A DNA stretch of 64,000 nt from positions 9,687,001-9,751,000 of the forward strand of contig NC_133170.1 in the NCBI RefSeq assembly GCF_040802235.1, read 5' to 3'. Below are positions 10,636 through 22,559 of this stretch, piece after piece (within the stretch, counting starts at the first letter, position 1; each line of letters opens with the position of its first letter). The DNA comes from Manis javanica (lineage: Eukaryota > Chordata > Mammalia > Pholidota > Manidae). Made by a program: the position numbers and the translations under genes. The notes beneath the pieces were generated by a model. The model saw nothing but the letters and a program-made list of their open reading frames with translations. It was not told the origin of the DNA and made no database searches.

Positions 10636-13600
10636 CTATAAGAAGGCAAACGAAAACAAAGATGAGGTCATCAGAATAGCTAAAAGAGAACAAACACATC
10701 TTAAGAAAAGACAACCATATGCAGGTATGACAAATAAAGAACAAGGTCTATACGTGGCAGAAATGTACTAGATGACATATGCAGTTTCAAGTTGACAACT
10801 TGAAGCTAGAGAAAGAACACTTAAAGGGGTAGGAATCACATGTTCAGTGTCTTCCACCATCGTAAAGCCTTCTTATTTATGCAGCTGTCATTGTAGACAG
10901 GATCTCAGAAACCCTCGTATTTTACAATACAGTATAGATGAAGGAAATAACATCTAGATTTACATTTATGTAACTTCAGAAAGCCTGTGAATGATGCCCT
11001 GGCGCTAGACCTCTTAGTACTCTTATTACTTCCCATGATAGCCTGGAATGCGGGAGGAGCGTCCAGTTTGCTTCCGGGCTGGCTCAGGAGGGTTGTGATA
11101 TTCTTCAAGAAGGAAAGTGACCAAACCTAGCATTTATAAACAACTTTGCCTTTTTTTTCTAGATTAGCTACTGCAATTTGCAGTTACTTTGTAAATTTGC
11201 GGACATTTAAAAGTAACTTCTATCATTTATTTTCTAACACTTTGTCTTTAGTTTTATTAAGTTTCAGCAGTATAAAGCAGGGATCAGCAAACTATGGCCT
11301 GGTTTGAGGGCTGTTGCTGTAAATTAAATTTTCCTGGAACACAGACTCAATCTTTCTTGTGTGCCTATGGCTGACTTTGCATTACAAGGGCAGTTGAGCA
11401 GTTGCCACAGAGACTGATTTGAAAAGCCTAAGAGATTTACTCTCTGGCACTTTGCTGAAAAAGTTTGCTCACCCCTATCACAAAGAAGGAGGGAACCCTA
11501 CAGGCTTAGAGGGAGAAACCACTTTTGGTGCTCAATAGCCAATTTCTTCACCAGGACTTCAAAATGAAGTCTTGAACGTACACAGTCTATTCTATTAATT
11601 TGAATTATTCAATTATGACTTGTGCTTTTGCTTCTACAAAATAAAGGACACGAAACAGAGCTTTTATATTCCCCAGAAAAGTATGAGTGCTCAAAGAATA
11701 CTGTGTATTAAAATTTTATTCCCTGCATCATCACGGTCTCTAATAGAATGAAGAAATTTTAAAAATTACTAAATTAAAGAAATATATTCACCTAATAGCA
11801 GAAGTAACATAGGCTCAAAAAACAAACTTTCTCAATACTGGTGTAAGTTATTACCCTAGATTCTTACATTACTACGTACATTAATATATACATATACCTA
11901 TATGTATTATACACCCAGATATCCAGTATTCAGATTAAGAAAAAGAACACTATTAGTATCCCAGAAAAATGTGTATGTACATATTATATATTTAAAAGTG
12001 GGATATATTTTCTGCAATAAATCTTTGTATGTACAGTTTTCACTTACATCACAATTTAAAACTTACTTCAAGTTGAAGTATTCGTTCCTGTTCTTTACAA
12101 CCCTGTTGCTCATCAATTTCAATGGCTTTCCTCATTACTGCTGCCATTTCTGTTATCTGGTCAACATGTGCCTGTAATTCCTGAAAAAAGAGATAGGAGT
12201 TGCCAGTCAGTGAAATTCTTTACAATTTTTATGTTTGGATCCTGTATTTATAAAACCTGCATTGCCACTTAATATGAATGTAATGTTCTTACATGGCCAT
12301 TTGACACTGAATACATAAAAACAGATATTTCCAAGAAAGTTGACTGACCATGAATGTACTTTTGAAATCACATTTCTGTTACTATTAAATTAAGAATAAG
12401 CAGTGCAATATAACTAAACCCACCAGCAAGAAGAGTACTCATATTTCACATTTTCCTCTCACTGTACTTTTTTGCATCTATACTATTGATCAAAGTAATG
12501 TGAAAGATAAACATTGCTGACACATTCAATCTCTTTTCCCCTGAAGTCTTCATCATTTACAAATCTTTTCTGTATTATCCATGTCTAGAAATTGATCTCA
12601 GTCCAATATACAATGTTTTCTAGATTTGAATTCTTGAGAACAGGAACTGTTTCTTTTTTATATTTGTCTACTATCTAGTATTCAGTACATAATGGATAAT
12701 AAATATTAAGATAGGCGAACAGGGTTCTGCTTTTAAGTATTAAAACACTAAATGGTGTTTTTTGCCAACTGTTCAAAACATGGTTTTATTATAAATTAAA
12801 CGTCACACTTGTTTGGTCCAGTAAATGGCATAAATTTCTTCCAATCTCATCTTCTTATTCTTTCTAGCACGCCTATGATGTGCACTGCGCTACACAATAG
12901 GAGTATCAACGCTGTTCAAACATGTTCCCCAGTTTCAAGGAGCTTACAGTCAAATGAAAGAGACAGACAAAAAGTTAAAAAAAAACCCAGAAACTTGGAA
13001 GTAATCGTATTTTCAATGAACAGCTTCTATAGACCATTGTTCACTGGCAATCGAGGGTTATTTTATTTTATTAAGGCCAAAACTTAAACATATAAGCCAA
13101 TAGCTCCCCCAAATAAACATTAAGTCTCTTAAGCAGTTGTACATATTCTGTTTGTAAAAAGGATTTGAATCGGACCCCACAAAAACTTATAAAACTAGTA
13201 AACTATGGAAGAAACTGAAGGAGAACAAGTAAGAATATCTTTAACAAACCACACATTTAATATCTTCTTAACCAACAGAAATTCAGATCCTTATAATGGG
13301 AAACATATACAACCTATGGTACACAGGAGGAGACAAAACAAATAACTAATCTACACTGTCCAATATGGTGTTATGTAAATTTAAGTAAATTAAAATCAAA
13401 CATTTAAAAAAATTAACAATTCAGTTCCTCATTTGTGCTAGTGACACTTTATGTGCTCTACAGTCACACGTTGCTGGTGGCTTCTATAATGAACAGCACA
13501 GATAAGGAGCATTTCCATCATTTCAGCAAGTTCTATTAGACATCCCTGGATTAGATTATGGTGGCAAGAATGATATTACAACAAACATCTGTCATATTGT

Positions 13601-16600
13601 GCAACAGTTTTATAAAAAAGTGATTAAAATCCCACTGTAAAGGGAACATAATTCTTAGAAGGAATAATAGATAATCTCAGCAGCAAATTGAATTAGGGGT
13701 AATGAGTAAAACTTCTGAATACCAACAGCTTTCACAGTTTCACTTGGTGTCTTACAGCACTGACCTAGGTTAAAAGATGACACAGGAAGCAAATAATTCC
13801 CTGCCTTTGATTAGAAGGAAACAAGATACCACTAATTTTTTCAGGGCAGTCTGTTCCAATAAAATCATTGTAAGGGGAAAAACAAAACAAAACCAATACT
13901 TCAAACAGAGCTGTATTTTTATAGGCCCATTTCATGGATGGTCCACTTATTACAATAAAATCTTTGGGGAAGTATCATAGATCTTTTAATGGGCAAAGAA
14001 GCCAAGAACTGTGCTTTCAAAACTGTCTTAAAGTCAAAAAGTGTCAGCAACATAATCCCGGTACTGTCTTGAAATGCCTTTCATTTGTAATTTTTGTTTA
14101 GGTTTATTTCAACTTTGCTCAATAAAGACCTGCTACAAGTATGTTAAAAAATTAAAAAAAGACAGTTAAAACACAATGGGAAGTGTACTGCTATATTTAA
14201 TCATAACACCTAAACAAAGGCATTTTTATTTTATGGCAAACTCAAACTAAAGGACTAGAAACTATCAAGAATCTGAATTAAAACAATACATTTAAGAATT
14301 TGAACATTTCTTTGAAATTAGATTAAAATTACTGCCAAAAACCTCTTTGGTGTCCAGAAAGAGAATAACTGGTTTAAACTTAATAAAATTTTGCAGTGAA
14401 GGCTAACAAGAGCAACAAAATGAAAAGCTGGCCTGAACAACCTTTAAGGCCTGCAAATATCCTAACAGGTAGTGTATGATATGATACACTAAGAATTAAT
14501 CACAGATTTAAAGTTTCTACACTTAATATTTTTGCATGCCTACCAAAAGCACAGCATTTTTAAAAGCACCTTCCTTTATGTGCTGACTTCATCAGGCAGG
14601 AAAATTAGAACTTCTAAAATGGACCTCCCCCCTTCCATCCACACCCCAATAGTTGACTGTTTTATTTAGTGTACATTCTGATTTGCTTCCAAGTGCCTCC
14701 TCTCCAGTCCATGTTGAGGTGCTTCAAGGATGTGTCGAGATGCATCAAGGAAGAATCCTTCGGAGCTGTTACGAGGCACCATGTCAATCTGTAGTATAGA
14801 GTCATTATAATGTTAATACGGATATTATCCGTACTTTAAAAATTGAATGAGTGTTAGTTCATGCGTGTTAGCCAACTGTTTGAAATGTTTGTTTTTTTAA
14901 GATTTCCAAAAAGGCATCTGTTCAAAAATAATGTAAAAGTGAGTATTTGGATGAAAATGAGTTCTTAAACTTTTTATTGATTTTTAAGTGTGTGTTCCAA
15001 AACTTCTAGGTGAGGGCAAAATTCTATGTTATAGTGTCTCAACAGGGTCTCTTACTCACAAATGCTGTTAAGTGTAACTGTTACCCCTAAATGTGTTAAA
15101 AAATTATTTGTGTTTAGGCTTATCAGAGCACTAGTACCTAAACACATCTTGGAGTCTCGTATTTCTGTGCCTTTATCATACAAGTTTCTCTGCTCACCCA
15201 TTTCTGCTAGTTGACCATCCTGTCCACAATTAATTCAAGGCTGGTTTTAGATAGGTATCTTTCCTTTCCTTGACATGTTCCCAGATTCTCCTCTGAGGAA
15301 TTCATTCTGGCTTCCTCTAGTATTCCAGTATTAATTTCTATCGCTGTTCTGGGATTCATCACATCCTACTCTATATTACATAGTTAGGTTTGTATCTGTA
15401 TCTCCCATTATACTGTAAGCTCCTTATGGTAAAGTAATGGAACTTATTGTTTCATTTATCTTATTATTAATAACTAAGTACAAGTGTTAATAAATGCTTG
15501 CTTAATTGAGTCAAAGTGTCTCCTTTTTGGGAAAAGTCAAAATCACAAACATTAATATGTATTAGTTAGAATTAAAAACGAGTAACTGAATAGTCATATT
15601 ATGGAAGGCAAGGACCAGCACTAGATGAAGAATTCAATCTACATAATGAAAAAGAATGGTTTACAGCTATCTTAAGAAATGTTTAACTTTCTTAATTAAT
15701 AAAACAGCCTGATGAATGATAACATCTAATGTGTTCTAAAAAACATTTGCTTCTATCATAGTTGCTCCCAGACAGGACTAGCAAGCTGAAGTATCTTATT
15801 CTTAGCACTTTTTTGTCAGAGTATTCTCTTTAGATCTTAAAAAAAATTGTTTCCTAGGTTATTAAGCATAAGGGCCTTTTGGAATTTCTCAAGGTTATAT
15901 TTATTTTACCAATAATTTTAAGTTAATTCATCCCTGTACCATTAAAAAAAACCCTCAAGTTACACATTTAAATGTTTTTATGATGATCTCATTAACAACA
16001 GATACAGTTTATATTCAAAAGATTGCCCCTTAAATATAGGTTTTCTTTTTGGTTGGGAAATGAATAATAGATCATGTTAAATCTGTATTTATTAATTTAT
16101 TTTATTATTTGACACAAGAGGTATCTATTACTAACTTCCTTAATATGTAAAGTTGTCACACAAAGATCTATTAGATATATAATTTTAATAGAATTACTTA
16201 AAAATATCCACATGTACCCAGATAGAAGAAATATTTTAACTAATTTAAAATGTATTTCAGTAATTGCAAGATTAAAAATATGTCTTTTAACAATTAATAC
16301 TTTTTAAAATAATATAAGTTATACCTAATAATAGCTCACCCGATTATCCAACACAGATAATGGCCTAGTAATCACAGTCTAATTTATTTTTTATTTTACA
16401 TCAGCAGCTAAAATTCAGCTTAAAATAAAATGTAAAGGTAAGAATTATTCTGTGTCTTCAATAGCAGTTGCTAGCAAACACACAGACACACACAATGGAA
16501 ATAGATACAGGGATGACAAATAAGATGAACAGAAGGGAAAACACTAATTTCTAACCTGTTTAGCTATATCTTTAAAAGTGACATTAACTGATACGTGATT

Positions 16601-19600
16601 TGGGTGGAGGAGGCAAAATTTTAATATGTTGGTCCCCTTCATCAACCCCACCCCATGGTTTTTTCATCATAATCAGGATTATTTACAGTCTGGATGAATG
16701 AGCCTCATTCAGAAAACAGTCTTAAGAAAAAAAAAATCCACCTTTAGCTACTTTCAGATTTTTAGAATGTTTTCATTTTTCAGCATTTTAATTTTTGTTT
16801 TTACACAAATCTATTGGAAGAAATATTTCTTAAAAATAACCTTATAAAAATACTTTTGAATTGAAGAGCCTTACCTTTATTTCCCAAATAAAGTTTATTC
16901 TTGAATATATATTAAAGCTGCTAGGGAACAACAAGAGTTAGAAGAGTAAATCAAACAAAATGACATGTAACAAGAAATGAAAAAAATACGGAAAAGCAGA
17001 AAATGTAAAAAAAAAGATGCCGTATTCAATATCGTGTTAGATACCTGTGATTCTTAAAAACAATGTGAACACAAGGTGATGCTCCTTTCCCACTTCGAGT
17101 CGTGGTTAGAGAACGGTTACCTTGGAGTGGTGCTCCTTCAGCCTCATCGTCATCCCCGGGTCATCCCTTTTGCTAGCCACCAGCAGTCTGAACATTTGCT
17201 CTCGATACTTGCTCATTATAAGTTCCAAGGCAGACTGATGTTCTTCCAGGGAGCTACGTAATTCTATCAAGAATAACGGTACATTTCATTCAAACTTGAG
17301 GTAAATATGTAGAAAACATTCTCCTTCCACACTGCATTTATGAAAAAAGCAATTTATAGAGAGGATATTTTAAAAAGAAAACATGACGAATGAAAATTTA
17401 GCCATGTGGAAATAAGGGACACCAAATGGAGTCCTTTATTAGTTTTTTAGATGACCATTTAAAACTCACTTTTAAGGAATCATCTCAACAAACATTTACT
17501 AAATAATCATTAAGTGTCAAAGGATGCTCTATATGAGGAACATGAAAAGGCCATGGAGCTCAGAGTCCAGTGGAGAAAACAAACACATAGTTACACAACA
17601 GAGTAAATGCAAAGTGGAGTTCTATTCAAATATATACAGGTGGCCCCTGAAGGATGCGGGGGGTAGGAGCACTGACCCCTCCCGTGGTTGCAAATCCATT
17701 TATAACTTTAGACTCCCCCCAAATTTGACTACTAATAGCAGGCTATTAGTTGACCAGAAGCCTGACTGATAACATAAACAGTTGATTAACATGTATTTTG
17801 TTTATGTATCATACATTGTATTCTTAAAATAAAGTAAGTTAGAGAAAGAAAATGTATTTTCAAATTGTCCCAAATTTCAAGAAAGTTGTCCAATATGTTC
17901 ATTGAAAAAAATCTATATATAAATGGACTCATGCAGTTCAAACCTGTGTTGTTCAAAGGCCAACTGTCTAAGAGAAGTCTGTGGGGAGAAACTGTTGAAA
18001 AGTTTCATAGAAGTATTGAGATGAACTTTCATTCCTTGAGTTCAAAAAATAAAGGAAAGGGCATTTTAACCAGGGAGGCATGAAAGTGGATGGTGTGTTC
18101 AGGAACTAGTTTGCCGTGGCAAGAGCAAAGGTTTGATGGAGAAAGGATGTATGCAAAGAAGACAGAAAAGATCATTTGGAGTTGAATTTGAAGGCCCTTG
18201 GATAAAGAAGTAAGCATATAATGAAAGTTCTTGTGCAAAAAAATAAGGTGTCAGATATATTTTTAAAAAATCAATCTGCTACCAATGTTTGAGACGGACT
18301 GGAGGGGAGAGACAGTGCAGTCAGGGAGACCAATTAGGAGAGTTCAGGACCATGAGCACCTAAGCTGGGGCCACAACAATAAAATTGCAGAGAATGAAAC
18401 TGAGTTATTTCATGGGTAACAGTGGCACAAACTGGATACTGACGATGAGAATCTAATACGATTCCAAGCAAGGCAGACATTCATATGTAGGACAGGATAA
18501 AGAGGAATAAATATGATTCAGGCAAGTGGACTAGAAATGATTAATATCAAAAAGTAAATTTAGTTGGCTGTTTTCCCGCTTTGGAAATATTAACTGGCCC
18601 CATACAACTGCAGATTAAAGTTCTCTTTTGATCTGCTATACATAGTGATAATATATCTTGCCTTTGTTCTCCTGTTGCAGTTCTCTGATTTGTCTGTTTT
18701 CTTGCTGGATTCCCATAACTAACGTGGACCGTGGCCGATGTCTTGCAACTTCATTAAGTTCTTGAATTTCTTCCTGATACTAATGAAAAGATTAAGAAAG
18801 AACATGTGGGGAGAAATATTTGTCTGAGAAAGGTCTGGTTTCCAGAATATATAAGGAGCTCTTACAACTCCAAAATAGTAAGAAAAATAACCCCATTAAA
18901 AGATGTGCAAACAAGAGTAAGTTCTGGGGATCTAACCTAGTATACTATACCTAACAACACTGTATTATATACCTGAAAGTTACAAAGGGAGATCTTGAAT
19001 GTTCTCAGCACACACATATACAAAAGGTAATTAGATGAGGTGACGGAGGTGTTAACTTTGCAATATATATGTGTATCAAATCATCATGTTGAACACCTTA
19101 AACTGACACAATGTTATATGTCAGCTGTATCAATAAAGCAGGAGAAAAAAATGGGCAAAGGATTTGAAGAGGCACCTCTCTAAAGAAGAAATAAAAATGG
19201 CCAATAAGCACATGAAAATATGTTCAACCTCCTTAGTCTTTAGGGAAATGCAATGCAATACAACAATGAGATACCACTTCACAACCACTAGGATGACTAT
19301 AATCAAAAAGACAAATAATAAGTGATGGAGAGGATGTGGAGAAACTGTGACCCTCACATGTTGATGGGAAAGTAAAATGGTGCAGCTGTTTTGGAAAACA
19401 GTCTGGCAGACACTCAAAAAGTTAAACACAGAGTTATCATATGACTCTTGCATTCCACTCCAGGTATATACCCAAGATAACGGAAAATGTATGTCCATAC
19501 AGAAACCTGACAAGCATTCATAGCAGTACTGTTTATAATAGCCAAAAAATAGAAACAATCCAAATGTCCATCAACTGATGAATAGACACAATCTGCTCTA

Positions 19601-21105
19601 CATCCTTACAATGGAATATTATTCAGTAATTTAAAAAAATGAAGTACTGATACATATTGCAACATGGATGAGCCTTGAAAATATTACCACAAAAGCCACA
19701 CAGTGTATTATTCCATTCATAATAAATATCCAGAATGGACAAATCCATATGACAGAAAGATTAGTTGTTTCCAGGGCTGGGAGAAGGGAGAACTAGGCAG
19801 TGGCTCCCAATGGGGGATGAGAATATTCTAGAATTAGTCATAATGGTTGCACATAATGGTTGTAAATATAATAAATCCAATGAACTGTGTCCTCAAAGGA
19901 GTAAATTCTATGGTGTGTAAATTAAATCTCACTAGTAATAATAATAGAGAAAGAAGCATATGTGCAAAAGAAATGTAGAATTACTATTTTTTAAAAAATA
20001 ACTGGGAATCTAACTTTAAACTGCACTCTACTTTCATTCTGATGACCCGTTAGTAATAGATTCATTATAACATTCCTGGTTCTTAAGTTTGGTTGCCGAA
20101 CTCCTTTTTTACAACTCAATACCAGATTAAATGTTCGCTGAAATGCATGAGACAAATTGGAAAGTTACAAAGGTATGTAATCTGCTCCGGGCAACAGAGT
20201 TGCAAAAGTAAGTAAGCTTGCTCCATTATTTCCAGTAGCTTTCTTAAAGCAGCATCTCAGGGATGCTTCCTTTTCTAAAATGCTTGGGTTCCAGGAAAGC
20301 AGGCTATGAATATACAATTCCCCCCACTGATTTTCATCATAATATCAGAGATTTTATAACTGTGTTAGAGTTGAAAATTTTTATCTGAAAAGGGCTTAAA
20401 ATGCTAGCTAAACTCCATGGCCCGCTGGAAAGTTCTTATAATACAAGAATAAAGATAACACAAAAGTGAAGTCGTTTTCTTCTTTAACTGCCAGCATTAA
20501 ATGAGAAATTAGGTAGCAAGTATAAGCAAAGATACTACCCTCCATCATTTTCAAAAACTTGTTAAATAATATTACCTAAGTACTTTTACAAAGAAAAATA
20601 TAAGTATGTATACATGATAAAAATATGAGGGTAAAATATGTGTCAATATTAGTGAAAGATATTTGGTCTTATCAAATATACCTAGACCCAGTAAATTCAT
20701 GTCTTTTCTAAACTCAAATGTGCCTCTGTCAGAAAAACTAATGCTTAAGTCTACAGGTTTAGAATATACATACATACATGTCACTGTGGCAAACTTATAC
20801 TCTAAATTAAAACTGAAAACATACAAGTCAAGCAACTTTAAAATTTTAGAGAACATTAAAAAAAAAACCTTAAATACTAATCAGGCAGAAATTTATGATT
20901 CAAGCAATACACAAATGTCAATGAGTGCTTTTCAAAAAACGGGAATTAACAGGATAGAAAAAAATCAGACCTGCTTCATTGCTTCTACTCGCTTGTTGAG
21001 AGCTGTGGTTTGCTCGATGAGAGACTCTGCGGCATCGTCATGATCTCTCAGTCTCTCAACAAGAGCTTTAGCATCAGCAAGTGCCTTCTCAATTGTACAA
21101 CTCAT
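10498..21105 (-). CDS. FGFR1OP2: FGFR1OP2 whole coding region, six exons, 253 residues
   Basis: FGFR1 oncogene partner 2 (wound-inducible transcript 3.0) is a coiled-coil protein of the SIKE family. It associates with STRIPAK phosphatase-kinase complexes and the cytoskeleton; in human it is also known as a fusion partner of FGFR1. Coding segments on the minus strand are 20971-21105, 18662-18779, 17121-17263, 14675-14788, 12067-12180 and 10498-10635. They sum to 762 bases and give 253 residues plus stop, the human length. The sequence is rich in Glu, Gln, Lys and Leu in heptad-like order ([14 protein letters not shown] near residues 71-84, and residues 171-220). The tail is Ser-rich and ends SDLSLRKS. 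All introns are GT-AG except the one after 18662, which begins GC. The start ATG is the first in its exon. An intact frame throughout indicates a functional gene. Confidence 0.96.
10636..12066 (-). other. FGFR1OP2: FGFR1OP2 intron 5-6
   Basis: GTAAGT donor at 12061-12066 and TTATAG acceptor at the other end. It contains a hAT-type relic at 11278-11480; the rest is AT-rich with no recognised gene. Confidence 0.85.
11278..11480. mobile_element. hAT-Charlie-like miniature transposon
   Basis: Ends are inverted and match the well-known element reading CAGGGATCAGCAAACTATGG at the left and AAAGTTTGCTCACCCCTA at the right. The interior has GGAACACAGACTCAATC, CTATGGCTGACTTTGC and CAGTTGAGCAGTTGCCAC. 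Confidence 0.7.
12067..12180 (-). CDS. FGFR1OP2: FGFR1OP2 coding exon 5 (residues 171-208)
   Basis: 114 bases, phase 0 at both ends. Acceptor TTTTTTCAG, donor GTAAGT. It encodes a coiled-coil segment beginning [16 protein letters not shown] and ending ERILQLE. Confidence 0.96.
12181..14674 (-). other. FGFR1OP2: FGFR1OP2 intron 4-5
   Basis: Donor GTACAC at 14669-14674 is weak. It contains an L2-like 3' end near 12630-12710 and a DNA-transposon relic at 13353-13508. The rest is AT-rich, unassigned. Confidence 0.85.
13353..13508. mobile_element. Short DNA-transposon relic (ACTGTCCAATATGG family), copy 1
   Basis: The left end reads CACTGTCCAATATGG. The interior has AATTCAGTTCCTCATTTGTG and the right side has GTTGCTGGTGGCTTCTATAA and GAACAGCACAGAT. 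This is a common mammalian non-autonomous transposon; a related copy lies at 39668-39860. Confidence 0.55.
14675..14788 (-). CDS. FGFR1OP2: FGFR1OP2 coding exon 4 (residues 133-170), likely cassette
   Basis: 114 bases (38 codons), phase 0 at both ends, so skipping keeps the frame. It encodes a segment beginning [18 protein letters not shown] and ending LEANQN. The acceptor CTACAG is good; the donor AAT|GTACAC is weak. As I recall, a human isoform lacks exactly this 38-residue stretch. Confidence 0.94.
14789..17120 (-). other. FGFR1OP2: FGFR1OP2 intron 3-4
   Basis: Donor GTAACC at 17115-17120, acceptor ACTACAG. It includes an L2 3' end (15180-15510); otherwise AT-rich without recognised elements. 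Confidence 0.85.
15180..15510 (+). mobile_element. L2 LINE 3' end
   Basis: Typical L2 tail wording: TACTGTAAGCTCCTTATGG, then AATAAATGCTTGCTTAATTG. Confidence 0.5.
17121..17263 (-). CDS. FGFR1OP2: FGFR1OP2 coding exon 3 (residues 85-132)
   Basis: 143 bases. It starts with AA, completing a Glu codon begun by the final G of the previous exon. It encodes [20 protein letters not shown], then a stretch through [14 protein letters not shown] and ends KEHHSK. The donor is AAG|GTAACC. The second half is unusually GC-rich and departs from the human sequence I remember at several residues. Confidence 0.95.
17636..17967. mobile_element. Tigger-like non-autonomous DNA transposon, copy B
   Basis: Ends are inverted: ACAGGTGGCCCCTGA at the left and TTCAAAGGCCAACTGT at the right, with TA beside both. 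The interior GACTCCCCCCAAATTTGACT and CTACTAATAGCAGGC match copy A at 7315-7602. Confidence 0.65.
17975..18540 (-). mobile_element. L2 LINE relic
   Basis: Antisense L2 signature: GGACTGGAGGGGAGAGACAG, GTCAGGGAGACCAATTAGGA and following text. Degraded. Confidence 0.5.
18662..18779 (-). CDS. FGFR1OP2: FGFR1OP2 coding exon 2 (residues 46-84)
   Basis: 118 bases: 39 codons plus one base. Acceptor CATTAG precedes. It encodes [20 protein letters not shown] and ends QQENK plus the first base of a Glu codon. The 5' splice site is AAAG|GCAAGA, a GC donor. No GT donor nearby would keep the frame. Confidence 0.95.
18820..19940 (+). mobile_element. L1 LINE ORF2 3' part, with an L1 tail inserted
   Basis: The sense strand reads L1 ORF2 end: GGGCAAAGGATTTGAAG, GGCCAATAAGCACATGAAAA, then CCAAATGTCCATCAACTGAT and ATTCAGTAAT. 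At about 18917-19137 it is interrupted by another L1 3'UTR ending TATCAATAAAGC. It lies in the intron between coding exons 1 and 2 of FGFR1OP2. The long reverse open frame at 19130-19558 is antisense to it and not a gene. Confidence 0.75.
20971..21105 (-). CDS. FGFR1OP2: FGFR1OP2 coding exon 1 (residues 1-45)
   Basis: ATG at 21103-21105 starts [20 protein letters not shown]; the exon ends EAMKQ at the donor CAG|GTCTGA. The exon probably begins at 21119 (acceptor ATTACAG), leaving 14 bases of 5'UTR; a second AG would start it at 21107. Confidence 0.95.
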
Positions 21106-22559
21106 TCCTAAAGGAATACCTGTAATTACAATTAAAGTCAAGACTCAAAACTCAAAAGCCAGCATATCTTCTTATTTTACTTTCATGTTAACACAGATAC
21201 ACTTAAGCTACATTTGTTACAGGACTGTTTATTGTCTGGGGATAGAAACATCTAAGAACACCTGTGGTTTTGCTTCTGTTAGGATGGTACACACTAGAAA
21301 GTGAATTTATAACAGTCCAAAAAATTGGAATATATATATAAATGGTTTGCAGCCATAATCAGAATGTATTTAAAACACCCTGAATTTATTGTGGGAGGAA
21401 AAGAGCACATATCCAGTGAATACATTTTATATTGTACAGAAACTGCACTTCCATGAGGGCACTCCCTATCTTGTCATCTATGAAAAAGGTCACTCCCTTA
21501 GTCTGTATTCTGTGGTCCATGATTGTCAGTTTCTGACCATAAGATCGTTCCTAGTCTCTGCCAGGTCAGGTAACCTGATACACACACTGTTCACAAGCAC
21601 ATACTACTGACAAGCCAAAGTGACCTCTATGTCATCTATGTCACATAGTCCTTCTTTGTAGGGAATTCTGCTTCTTAGATGAAGTTGCATTAATATCCTA
21701 GCTTGTGCATTTTCCTTAGTAAATGGAAAAAAAAGTTTTGACTTAGGACCACACAGGCCCTTATAGGAAACTTTTCATATGCTAACATCAATAAATGGTA
21801 TGTGTAAGAGTTCAAAAAAATTAGGAGACAAAACATGAAACAGTCAATAGATAACTTCTCCAACTGGTAATGCTGAGACCTATATTTAATTTTAAAATAA
21901 TCTCTCTCAAAAGCTTCAAACTTCTGAAACTTGCTGTTATTGAATTTTTCTCTTTTCTACTAAGTTTGCCCTACTTTCCATATGAGCCATTCTTGCTTCA
22001 GGATTTTCTCAAAAAATAAAATCACACCTAAAATTACTAGGCCAGAAGCCAGGTCTATACAAGTTGAATTAAAATTCCTGTTAAGATTCAAATTGAGGGC
22101 TATAGTTAAGGATTTTCATCAACTTTAGGAAGGCAGAAATTTGCTGTGGAATGCAGGACTTTGTTAGATACCACTGCACTGGACTATAGATTTGTAGCAA
22201 TTAATTATTATTTGTCCCTCAGATAGAGAAAAAATTACAGTAAGGTAGAAAAGGGAAGATTTAAATAATCCAACTGTATAAAATTAAAAAAGAAAATACA
22301 GCATATCAGGCAATTTCAATAGGTGCTCACTTAAAGTTATATTTAACAAAGATTCAAATTTGTAAATGAAACAAAGATAAAAAGATAGATTTCAGAAACA
22401 GTATACTTGGTTATACCCAATAGCTAAAGCAAAGGGTAAATTGTCCTGTTGTTATAAATAAGATCAAACTGAATAAGAGGATTTAATCAAATAATGTAAA
22501 ACCACCTATTTAGAAAATATTCAGTGACTAGACATTTCCATAGAGCTTTAAGAATTAAA

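Larger units (their letters stand above)
17264..18661 (-). other. FGFR1OP2: FGFR1OP2 intron 2-3 (GC-AG)
   Basis: The intron begins GCAAGA at 18661 on the minus strand and ends TTGATAG before 17263. It contains a Tigger-like element and an L2 relic. Confidence 0.85.

Noticed and set aside
19130-19558. 142-residue minus-strand open frame, the longest in the window
   Set aside because: It is the antisense of L1 ORF2 sequence that reads on the plus strand. Hydrophobic, low-complexity composition is an artefact.
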